DNA of 23,171 nt from Rickettsia typhi (GTDB taxonomy: Bacteria; Pseudomonadota; Alphaproteobacteria; Rickettsiales; UBA1997): NCBI GenBank assembly GCA_945874115.1, contig CAMCFD010000015.1, positions 1-23,171 on the forward strand. The letters are read 5' to 3'. The position numbers were made by a program, and so were the translations under genes. This document shows positions 1-6,717 of the stretch, piece by piece. Positions within the stretch are counted from its first letter, which is position 1. Each line of letters begins with the position of its first letter. The notes under the pieces are model-generated. The model saw nothing but the letters and a program-made list of their open reading frames with translations, did not search any database and was not told the DNA's origin.

Positions 1-32
1 ATGAAAATTAAAAAATTTATTATTTCCCACGC

Positions 33-161
33 AGGATTGGGTTTGCAACCCAGTCCCCCACGCAGGACGGGGTTTATAACCCCGTCCTAACTTTCATGTA
101 AACTTTAAGTAACAGTAAAGTTGACATGAATATTAAGGAATGGGTTACAAACCCATTCCCG
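33..161. repeat. Complex palindromic repeat, copy 1
   Basis: A chain of four inverted repeats lies immediately before the adhesin frame. The first is a 10-bp stem with a 3-nt loop at 34-56 (GGATTGGGTT with AACCCAGTCC, one G-T pair). The second is a perfect 11-bp stem at 64-88 (AGGACGGGGTT with AACCCCGTCCT). The third is a 15-bp stem with one mismatch at 93-130 (arms 93-107 and 116-130). The fourth is a perfect 10-bp stem at 137-159 (GGAATGGGTT with AACCCATTCC). A second copy at 2586-2692 has the same order and near-identical sequence over the last three elements. The size and stacked palindromes resemble mobile palindromic elements such as rickettsial RPEs or MITE-like units. No transposase is present and the family is not recognised. 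Confidence 0.8.
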
Positions 162-162
162 C

Positions 163-423
163 GGTGAATCTGAATATGACAAAACTTTTTACACCAATTC
201 TCAAGTCAGCGCAGAAAATGGAACTTTAACTTTAACCACCGGCAATGACGCAAATATTTCTGGTGCAAATCTTTTAGCAAAAAATGTTGATTTAAATGTC
301 GGGAACAATTTAAATGTAGAGAGTAAGCAAACTGAGGAGGATTTCTCAAGCAGCGGCTTTGGTTTTAACTTTGGAGTTGGCGTTGGAGCAAGTGGTGGCG
401 GCAATGTTAGTGCTGGTTTCAAC
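163..423 (+). pseudogene. In-frame 5' remnant of FhaB/CdiA-type adhesin gene, no start codon
   Basis: The reading frame of the gene that starts at ATG 424 continues upstream without a stop to 130. From 163 it encodes typical haemagglutinin-repeat sequence, for example GANLLAKNVDLNVGNNLNV followed by ESKQ. No ATG, GTG or TTG codon lies in frame between 130 and 424. The in-frame TGA at 127-129 is inside the palindromic repeat, and the homologous sequence begins right at the repeat edge. The simplest reading is that the repeat, or a deletion ending at it, removed the long 5' part of a filamentous-haemagglutinin-like gene and left the C-terminal part behind. Programmed expression from the next ATG cannot be excluded. 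Confidence 0.7.
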
Positions 424-1980
424 ATGAGCAATGCTGATATGCATAGGCTTTGGGTTGATGATATTACTACAATTAAGGGAACTGAATCGATGAATGTGAA
501 TGTGGGGCGAGATTTGAATTTAACTGGTGCGGCGATTCTTTCGGATGATTTGGCTTTGGCGGTGGGTGGTGATATTAATAAGAAAGAATTGCGGGATTCT
601 TATTATTCGGAGAGTATGAGTTTGGGGGTTTCGGCTAGTGTTGCGGTTGGTGGAAATCAAGCTACAGAACCGGGAACTGGCGGTAAACCGAATCAATCTC
701 CGGGGGGATCAGCTTCGATTTCTGGGTCTTATGCACAAAATGAATCGAACCGCACAGTTTATGCCACGATTGGTGGGCTTGATTCTGATCTTACAAGCGA
801 AACAAAAACTATGATTGGCGGTGATTTTGAGGGAAGTTTGACGGTTGATTTTAGGTTGTTTTCTGAATCGGGGAGAAAACAAATTGGAAGAGAGTTGAAT
901 TTCAGCAAAGATTTGGCTTTTATTCCTCTTGAAACTATTTATGAAACTTACAGCCAGCAAGATAAAGGCGGAACAAATACCCTTGACTCACTTGGCAATA
1001 AATATTCAACTCTTCAAGATTTAATGTTTAATCCGAAATTAACCGCTAAAGATTTAACTAAGGATTCAGAAAAACTTATTGCTTATAACGGAAAAGAAGT
1101 TGATCAAAGTTCTGATGCGTCTGGTGCTTTAGGGTTTTATGATCGAGATAAAAATACTTCTGCAATAAATGTAGGAGGAAGTCAATCTAATTCACAATTG
1201 GCAGGATCACTATCGCATGAAAATTATCACGCTCAGGTTGATAGCCAAGGAATAGCTTACTCGCAAGCCGAAGAAAACACTGCGCATAATATTGGTGATT
1301 TTACGCAAAGTAGGTTGGATGCTTATCAATCGGATAATACCAACTTCCAGCTAACTCTTCCTCAAGTAACAACAGATTATAATAATTATGCTAACGGAGT
1401 GATATTTGGTAATAATGTGAGTCCGTTACGAGATTCTGTTATAGTTCAAAATATGACAAAAAATTGGGATAGCTTTGGTCCTAGATGGGTTAATCCAAAA
1501 ACAGGAGACGTTTCAAAAGTTCCTCTGAAGGATTATCAATTAAGAGATCCTTCGCACCGAGGAAATGATCTTTCTGCTCCTGCTGGAAAAATTATCAATT
1601 CTGCCTTTGATGGAAAAGTTATAGCATCGAGAGTAGCTAAAGGATATGGAAATACTATAGTAGTTGAAGGACGAGATCCAGATAATGGACAAAAAATATG
1701 GGCTCTATATGGTCACATGCAGCAACCATCTACTTTAAAAGCTGGTGATCCAGTTATGGAAGGTCAATTAATTGGTTTGGTAGGTAATACTGGAAAAAGC
1801 CAAGGTAATCATCTACACTTTGGTGTTAATGCAGGTAATTCAAATGGAAATTTTGATTACAATAAAGGTTGGATAAATCCAAGTGAAAAGAACTATGGTA
1901 TGTATGATAATTTACAAGATACGCCAGCTTATCAACAAGGAAAATCACAATCAATTATTCAACAAAACAAATCTCAATAA
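424..1980 (+). CDS. FhaB/CdiA-type adhesin C-terminal fragment with HExxH site and M23 endopeptidase domain
   Basis: The 518 residues from the first ATG fall into three parts. Residues 1 to about 160 are haemagglutinin-repeat beta-helix sequence (NVNVGRDLNLTGAAILSDD). A junction region of about 160-330 contains HENYH at 265-269 with acidic residues about 15 downstream (AEENTAH), which fits a zincin site. The C-terminal 370-470 is a complete M23 metallopeptidase domain: HRGND (H378, D382), YGHM (H431) and HLHFGV (H463, H465). M23 enzymes cleave peptidoglycan cross-bridges or stem peptides, so as the tail of a two-partner-secretion adhesin this would be a cell-wall-attacking toxin. The end is Gln/Ser-rich. 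Codon use becomes visibly more A/T-rich from about 1000 onward, as expected for a mosaic tail. No TpsB transporter is in the window. ATG 424 lies inside the repeat region with no clear ribosome site, so the native gene was longer and this copy may be silent or an orphan module. The M23 call is firm; the toxin role is inferred. Confidence 0.8.
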   Translation: MSNADMHRLWVDDITTIKGTESMNVNVGRDLNLTGAAILSDDLALAVGGDINKKELRDSYYSESMSLGVSASVAVGGNQATEPGTGGKPNQSPGGSASISGSYAQNESNRTVYATIGGLDSDLTSETKTMIGGDFEGSLTVDFRLFSESGRKQIGRELNFSKDLAFIPLETIYETYSQQDKGGTNTLDSLGNKYSTLQDLMFNPKLTAKDLTKDSEKLIAYNGKEVDQSSDASGALGFYDRDKNTSAINVGGSQSNSQLAGSLSHENYHAQVDSQGIAYSQAEENTAHNIGDFTQSRLDAYQSDNTNFQLTLPQVTTDYNNYANGVIFGNNVSPLRDSVIVQNMTKNWDSFGPRWVNPKTGDVSKVPLKDYQLRDPSHRGNDLSAPAGKIINSAFDGKVIASRVAKGYGNTIVVEGRDPDNGQKIWALYGHMQQPSTLKAGDPVMEGQLIGLVGNTGKSQGNHLHFGVNAGNSNGNFDYNKGWINPSEKNYGMYDNLQDTPAYQQGKSQSIIQQNKSQ

Positions 1981-1982
1981 TT

Positions 1983-2555
1983 ATGAAATTAAATAAACTT
2001 TTAGCCACATATTTAGTCACGGTTATTATACTAATTGGATCGGGATGTTATGTTTTAGATCGAGCAAAGTCGGAAATATATTTTAACATATGGTTAAACC
2101 AGATAACAAATAAAAGCAGACAAGGAGTTTTATTTAAGGTAAAAGATTTTGAATCAGGATTGAGGGATAATAGTTATAAAGTAAATGACACCGCTTTTGC
2201 CATGGGAAGTTTAGAATCATACATAAAATATAATCGAAACAAGAAGATTCTGAACATATTTTTAAGTATACCTAAGGTAGAAAATGGAATTTCTCACTCT
2301 ATGAGATTTAATGAAATAAAAAAAGATCAATCAAAAGCAATATGTAGAGATGCTTATCTGGCGGTAATGCATTACAGCTCTCTTACAATTGGCGGGGAAG
2401 AGTTTTCAAGTATATCGGATTTTGTCAAAGTGGTAAAATGTAATTTTTTGTCTGAAAACATAGAAGATTTAACTGCCCCAGAAATTTCTAGTGGTGGCTG
2501 GATGTATAGAATAAATGGTGGAAATGAGCAACCCACTGAAATAACTGGTGAATAA
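1983..2555 (+). CDS. Small membrane-anchored or lipoprotein, candidate immunity protein
   Basis: This 190-residue protein is not recognised. It starts 2 nt after the M23 gene ends, so the two are probably co-transcribed. Residues 1-6 are basic (MKLNKL). A hydrophobic stretch follows (LLATYLVTVIILIGSG) and then Cys22, so it is either a lipoprotein with a relaxed lipobox (GSGC) or an N-terminally anchored periplasmic protein. The rest is soluble and mixed alpha/beta, with two further Cys (C121, C153) that could pair in the periplasm. In contact-dependent-inhibition loci the gene directly after the toxin tail is the cognate immunity gene, and a toxin that cuts peptidoglycan needs immunity in the periplasm, which fits this topology. 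The gene is very AT-rich and no clear Shine-Dalgarno site is visible. The immunity role is an inference from position and topology, not from homology. Confidence 0.55.
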   Translation: MKLNKLLATYLVTVIILIGSGCYVLDRAKSEIYFNIWLNQITNKSRQGVLFKVKDFESGLRDNSYKVNDTAFAMGSLESYIKYNRNKKILNIFLSIPKVENGISHSMRFNEIKKDQSKAICRDAYLAVMHYSSLTIGGEEFSSISDFVKVVKCNFLSENIEDLTAPEISSGGWMYRINGGNEQPTEITGE

Positions 2556-2585
2556 CTTAGTTATATGAGAAGAATTGCAATCATA

Positions 2586-2692
2586 GCAGGACGTGGTTTG
2601 CAGCCCCGTCCTAGCTTTCATGTCAACTTATTACAGCAATAAAGTTGGAATTGACATGAATATTAGATAATGGGTTACAAACCCATTCCCGC
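2586..2692. repeat. Complex palindromic repeat, copy 2
   Basis: The element order matches copy 1. There is a palindrome at 2588-2612 (AGGACGTGGTT with AGCCCCGTCCT), paired arms TTCATGTCAA (2617-2626) and TTGACATGAA (2651-2660), and a palindrome at 2669-2687 (AATGGGTT with AACCCATT), then CCCGC. It lacks the extra first palindrome of copy 1 and has a 4-nt insertion in the middle arm. It sits about 30 nt after the putative immunity gene, so the two copies in direct orientation bracket the adhesin-tail module. Confidence 0.8.
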
Positions 2693-2938
2693 CAAGGGCG
2701 CAAATCAATCGCGCTTAATCACTTCAACTAAAAAAGAAAATAAGTTAGTCTATTTTGAGATCAGTACAAATTTTTGTTAACGGTAAAGTTATTTTTCATG
2801 TACAAATCAATGTACAAATTCAGCTGTCGAAACCACTTGCGCCATTTTTTCAAATCAGGCCCCTGCAACAAAATCTTGTAATTATCGATCGTTAATTTGC
2901 AAAGATTTAAAAAACATCAAAAAGAGTTTTTTAACACC
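2693..2938. other. Non-coding stretch between repeat copy 2 and the permease gene
   Basis: No convincing gene, RNA or terminator is seen here. A short near-tandem duplication of TGTACAAAT occurs around 2798-2820. A minus-strand frame stays open from 2916 to a stop at 2761 (about 51 codons, including a Trp/Lys/Arg-rich stretch KKWRKWFRQL) but has no good start or ribosome site. It may be a gene remnant or chance. Confidence 0.4.
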
Positions 2939-3700
2939 CTAAAAATCCTTCCTTCGAACATCGCAAAACGCCATACAAGCCATCAGTGGAATATAAATCA
3001 AGCTCTGCAAGAAAATCACCCAAATCGCGCTAAAATCACTAATGCCATAAACCAGCCACGAGCTTTGTGTAAAAAGGTCGAGTCGCGGGAAAATTACGGA
3101 CAAAAATTTCAGAATGTAAGGTAATGCGCCGTTTTTTATTTGGGCGAATTCGCTTGGAAAATCGATGGCCATGACGAACAGTCCCATCAGGCGCGAGACT
3201 ATATAGAAAGCCATCGCGGACAATATTGACAAAAATGAATTTTTCAAAATAAGTGAGCACATTAGCGCGAAAGAAATCACGATTAATAATTCACAAAATA
3301 AACTCAAAAACCAGATTAAAGTGCCGATTTCATTGAGTTTGACGAGAGCTGAAAATGCGATGAAAAGCGCGATTAATATCAATAATGACGTAATAAAAAA
3401 TCCGGTTAAATAAGCTAAGACGAACTTTTCGCGCGAAACGGGTTTTGAAATTATGAACTCGACTTCTTTGTTTTCAAAGGCGCGCGAGATGTTGAGGCAC
3501 ACAAATAAAATCATACCAAAAATTATGACGATTCGCGCAGCGCCAGCGATATAAACGATTGCGGTTTGTTTTTGTTCGACCAAAGTTGTGTTTCCAAGGA
3601 AAATTGCGACGCCAAAAACTGCGATCAGCGCTAGAAATATGCTGAGATAAACCTTGTCGCGCAGACCAGAAAGTAAAATATATTTTATTATTGGTTTCAT
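2939..3700 (-). CDS. ABC-2-type transporter permease
   Basis: This 253-residue integral membrane protein has about six hydrophobic segments, at roughly 18-36, 47-70, 99-118, 127-150, 153-177 and 225-245. It has the layout of ABC-2 family permeases: a short cytoplasmic N-terminus, and after the second segment the cytoplasmic loop FENKEVEFIISKPVSREKF, matching the family pattern in which a charged loop precedes 'P.sR..f'. These proteins pair with a separate ATP-binding subunit, and no ATPase gene is in the window. It begins 3 nt after the stop of the upstream secretin gene, so the two are almost certainly one transcript. The substrate cannot be told from sequence. The link to the secretin could be functional or only positional. 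Confidence 0.75.
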   Translation of the reverse strand: MKPIIKYILLSGLRDKVYLSIFLALIAVFGVAIFLGNTTLVEQKQTAIVYIAGAARIVIIFGMILFVCLNISRAFENKEVEFIISKPVSREKFVLAYLTGFFITSLLILIALFIAFSALVKLNEIGTLIWFLSLFCELLIVISFALMCSLILKNSFLSILSAMAFYIVSRLMGLFVMAIDFPSEFAQIKNGALPYILKFLSVIFPRLDLFTQSSWLVYGISDFSAIWVIFLQSLIYIPLMACMAFCDVRRKDF

Positions 3701-3703
3701 TTT

Positions 3704-5293
3704 TTAAAAGAATCGGCGTCGATTTGTGTCGAATTTTTCTTGAATATCGCGATCAACTTTATGTGGTTGCGAGCCGCTATTAACAATGGTTGCCTTGATA
3801 AAAATCACGGTTTCGGTAGTTTCTGAAACTTTCGACGTTGATTTAAATAAATATCCTAAAATCGGAATTCTTTGCAAAAATGGAATTCCGGTGTCGGTGT
3901 TGCTGGTGCTTTCTTCCATAAGGCCGCCGATGACTAAAATATTTCCGCTTTGAACTTTTGCGATTGTTTTAAGCTCGCGAGTTTTGATCTGAGGAACTTC
4001 ATTTCTAACCGTGATGACGCCAGCATCGTCTGTGGGGCTTGCTGGGTCTAATATTCGCTCGCCGAATTCTGCGGTGATTTTTGGTGCGACATTTAGTGTA
4101 ATTTCGTTGGTTTCTAGGTTGATTGACGGAGTTATGATTAGTTCAACCCCAACATCGATCTCAATTTTTGTTGAAGTTCTGGTGGTCGCAACCGCAGTAA
4201 CCGTGTTGTTGTTTCCGCCAGCCGCGTTGGTTTGTGTGTTTTCCAGCTTGAAATAAATTAATTTTTTGGCGAAATTTAAGATTGCTTTTTGGTTGTTAAT
4301 CGCGTGAATTCGCGGGCTTGACAATGTTCTGCTGGTTCCGAATTTTTCGAGCGCGCTGACAGACGCAGTAATGTCGCCACTAAATACAATTCCAAGTGGG
4401 TTGCCTTGAGTAAAGCCGTTGCTGACATCAACAGCGACCGATCTGCCGTTTGACGCAAAGTCAGACCAACTCCAATCAATTCCCGTTTTAAACTCGTCAT
4501 TTAGCGCAACTTCAACTACTTTTGCCTCGATCAAAACTTGTGCGGACGCGCTCTTTTCAACGTCGGCTAAATAAGTGGCAATTTCTTTGTGTTGGCGCTG
4601 AGTTGCGAAAATTGACATTATCCCTGCCGTTTTATTTAGCGTGATCGAGCTTGTCGGAATCGCTGTTGTCACACTTGTGTCCGACGCCGATTTTTCGCTT
4701 AAAACTGACGCAGAATTATTAGTTATGATCGTCGAAAGATTTTGCGAAACTTCAGCCCACAGAATGCTTCCGTCAAATAAATAATCGACAAAATAATTTT
4801 TTACATAAGGTGAGTCGCGGCGAAAATGCAAAACTCCTTTGTCATAATTATAGCGCAAATTTCCAAGTTCGGCGATTCTATCAATAACTTCTCCAAGTGG
4901 GCGGTTTCTAGCGTTGATGACAATTCCTCCGGAAATATTTGAGTCAAGATCAACATCGATTTTTGCGGCGCGACCAAGCTCGATCAATACGTCTTTAAGT
5001 GGAACTTGCTCGGTGACCGAAAAAGAAATGGTGGTTTTATTGTTTAAAATATCGTCGCCAACTATTGGTTTTGGTGGCTCTAGCCCAATTGAATAAGGTT
5101 CGGGAATTTGTGTTTCTTTGGTGCTATTTAAGGTTTTTTTGCTATCTTTGCGATTTTGAATTATTGCATCTCTAGTTTCAAATCGAGTCATCTGCGTCTT
5201 AGGGTCAAAAGGATCCATCTTGGTTTCTTTGCACGAAAATAAAGCGACGATAGTGACAAAAATGAGAATTTTTTTTGAGCCGCGCGCTATCAA
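3704..5293 (-). CDS. Secretin lipoprotein of the type II secretion / type IV pilus family (GspD/PilQ/MshL-like)
   Basis: This is an outer-membrane secretin that would form the multimeric channel for a pilus or secreted proteins. The N-terminus is a lipoprotein signal (KKILIFVTIVALFSC, Cys21). Residues 88-157 look like a secretin/TonB short N-terminal domain. The C-terminal secretin core spans about 310-510, with the hallmark block VPQIKTRELKTIAKVQSGN, then VIGGLM, then IPFLQRIPILGYLF and TVIFIKATIV. The start is TTG at 5291-5293, chosen because it keeps the signal peptide; the next ATG (residue 26) would lose it. At 529 residues it resembles the MshL/PilQ class rather than long GspD. It is followed after 3 nt by an ABC-2 permease. 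The usual partner genes (pilMNOP, gspE) are not adjacent, but a gspF/pilC gene lies at 13201-14400, so the system seems dispersed. Confidence 0.88.
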   Translation of the reverse strand: MIARGSKKILIFVTIVALFSCKETKMDPFDPKTQMTRFETRDAIIQNRKDSKKTLNSTKETQIPEPYSIGLEPPKPIVGDDILNNKTTISFSVTEQVPLKDVLIELGRAAKIDVDLDSNISGGIVINARNRPLGEVIDRIAELGNLRYNYDKGVLHFRRDSPYVKNYFVDYLFDGSILWAEVSQNLSTIITNNSASVLSEKSASDTSVTTAIPTSSITLNKTAGIMSIFATQRQHKEIATYLADVEKSASAQVLIEAKVVEVALNDEFKTGIDWSWSDFASNGRSVAVDVSNGFTQGNPLGIVFSGDITASVSALEKFGTSRTLSSPRIHAINNQKAILNFAKKLIYFKLENTQTNAAGGNNNTVTAVATTRTSTKIEIDVGVELIITPSINLETNEITLNVAPKITAEFGERILDPASPTDDAGVITVRNEVPQIKTRELKTIAKVQSGNILVIGGLMEESTSNTDTGIPFLQRIPILGYLFKSTSKVSETTETVIFIKATIVNSGSQPHKVDRDIQEKFDTNRRRFF

Positions 5294-5362
5294 TTTGCTG
5301 TGGGTATAATTTTTAAGTAAATTCGAAATCTATCTTAACGAAACAATTTTATATAATCAATG

Positions 5363-5391
5363 TTGATTTATTATAAAAATTCTTTTAGTAT
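5363..5391 (+). promoter_or_regulatory. Candidate promoter for nuoF
   Basis: TTGATT (5363-5368), a 17-nt spacer and TAGTAT (5386-5391) lie 36 nt upstream of the nuoF ATG. This is in the AT-rich 134-nt gap shared with the divergent secretin gene. A second TATAAT at 5352-5357 has no good -35 element. Confidence 0.35.
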
Positions 5392-5427
5392 ATTTAGCAA
5401 GCATTTTATCAATTTATTTTTAAACTG

Positions 5428-6699
5428 ATGCTAAGACAAGAAGACAAGATTTTTACGAATTTATACGGGAAAGAATCTGCGGATTTAAAAAGCGCGCAAA
5501 AAAGAGGCGACTGGGTTGACACTAAAAAATTTCTCGATTCGGGAAGTGATTGGATCATCGACCAAGTTAAGGCTTCTGGCTTGCGAGGTCGCGGCGGAGC
5601 TGGTTTTCCAACGGGAATGAAATGGTCATTCGTGCCAAAAAAACAAAGCCCAAGTGAAGGAAAACCTCATTATTTGGTCATCAATGCTGACGAGTCAGAG
5701 CCCGGAACCTGTAAAGACCGCGAGATATTACGCAACGACCCACATAAATTAATCGAAGGCTGTTTGATCGCCGCGCGCGCAATCAACGCCAACACTTGTT
5801 ATATCTACATACGCGGCGAATATTATAACGAATCAGTTGCCTTGCAAAAAGCCATCGACGAAGCTTATGACGCAAAATTAATCGGCAAAAATGCTTGCAA
5901 ATCGGGCTGGGATCTCGATGTTTTTGTGCATCGCGGCGCCGGCGCTTATATTTGCGGCGAAGAAACAGCACTTCTTGAAAGTCTTGAAGGCAACAAAGGT
6001 CAACCTCGCTTAAAGCCGCCATTTCCGGCGCTTATTGGGCTTTATGGCTGTCCGACTGTTGTCAATAACGTCGAATCAATCGCGGTTGTGCCAGAAATTT
6101 TACGTCGCGGACCGTTTTGGTTTGCGGGAATTGGGCGCGAAAAAAACACCGGAACGAAAATTTTCTGCATCTCGGGCCATGTTAACAAGCCTTGCAACGT
6201 TGAAGAAGCGATGGGAATTTCAATGCGTGAATTAATCGAAAAACACGCCGGCGGAGTTCGTGGCGGCTGGGATAACTTGCTTGCTGTCATTCCGGGCGGA
6301 TCGTCAGTTCCGTTGCTTAAAAAAGAAATTTGCGATGATGTTTTGATGGATTTTGACTCGCTGAAAAATGTTGGTTCGGGCCTTGGCACTGCTGGCGTTA
6401 TCGTGATGGATAAATCAACCGATGTTATTGCTGCTATCGCGCGCTTGTCTCATTTTTATAAACACGAATCTTGCGGACAATGCACGCCGTGCCGCGAAGG
6501 CACTGGTTGGATGATGCGCATTATGGATCGAATGGTTGAAGGGAAAGCCCGCGTTGAAGAAATCGATCAACTTTATGACTTAAGTAAACAAATTGAAGGT
6601 CATACAATTTGTGCTCTTGGCGACGCCGCCGCTTGGCCAGTTCAAGGTCTCATCAAAAACTTCAAGAGTGAAATGATTCAAAGAATCGAAAATAAATAG
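5428..6699 (+). CDS. nuoF: NADH-quinone oxidoreductase subunit F (NuoF, 51 kDa subunit)
   Basis: NuoF carries the NADH and FMN sites and cluster N3 of respiratory complex I, on the cytoplasmic peripheral arm. At 423 residues it is full length for the family. The FMN/NADH glycine-rich loop is GLRGRGGAGFPTG at 51-63, and GAGAYICGEETAL lies at 170-182. The [4Fe-4S] cysteines are C349, C352 and C355 (ESCGQCTPCREGTGW) and C395 (HTICALGD). The ATG at 5428 matches the usual N-terminus. No other nuo gene flanks it: ispDF follows 18 nt downstream and may share its transcript, so complex I genes are split in this genome, as in many Rickettsiales. Confidence 0.98.
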   Translation: MLRQEDKIFTNLYGKESADLKSAQKRGDWVDTKKFLDSGSDWIIDQVKASGLRGRGGAGFPTGMKWSFVPKKQSPSEGKPHYLVINADESEPGTCKDREILRNDPHKLIEGCLIAARAINANTCYIYIRGEYYNESVALQKAIDEAYDAKLIGKNACKSGWDLDVFVHRGAGAYICGEETALLESLEGNKGQPRLKPPFPALIGLYGCPTVVNNVESIAVVPEILRRGPFWFAGIGREKNTGTKIFCISGHVNKPCNVEEAMGISMRELIEKHAGGVRGGWDNLLAVIPGGSSVPLLKKEICDDVLMDFDSLKNVGSGLGTAGVIVMDKSTDVIAAIARLSHFYKHESCGQCTPCREGTGWMMRIMDRMVEGKARVEEIDQLYDLSKQIEGHTICALGDAAAWPVQGLIKNFKSEMIQRIENK

Positions 6700-6717
6700 A
6701 AAATAAGGCGGCGAAAT

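Noticed and set aside
33..161. CRISPR-like array of repeats
   Set aside because: The palindromes differ from one another and have no regular spacing, unique spacers or cas genes; they form one composite element.
201..431. Minus-strand Pro/Leu-rich frame opposite the adhesin remnant
   Set aside because: The plus strand encodes clear haemagglutinin repeats here; the antisense frame is a by-product of its Gly-rich codons.
2761..2916. Minus-strand open frame of about 51 codons containing KKWRKWFRQL
   Set aside because: It has no start codon or ribosome site, and a plus-strand frame is also open over the same bases; it is at most a gene remnant.
6042..6389. 115-codon minus-strand frame inside nuoF
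   Set aside because: It is fully covered by a strong NuoF reading frame with conserved motifs; no ribosome site or family signature.
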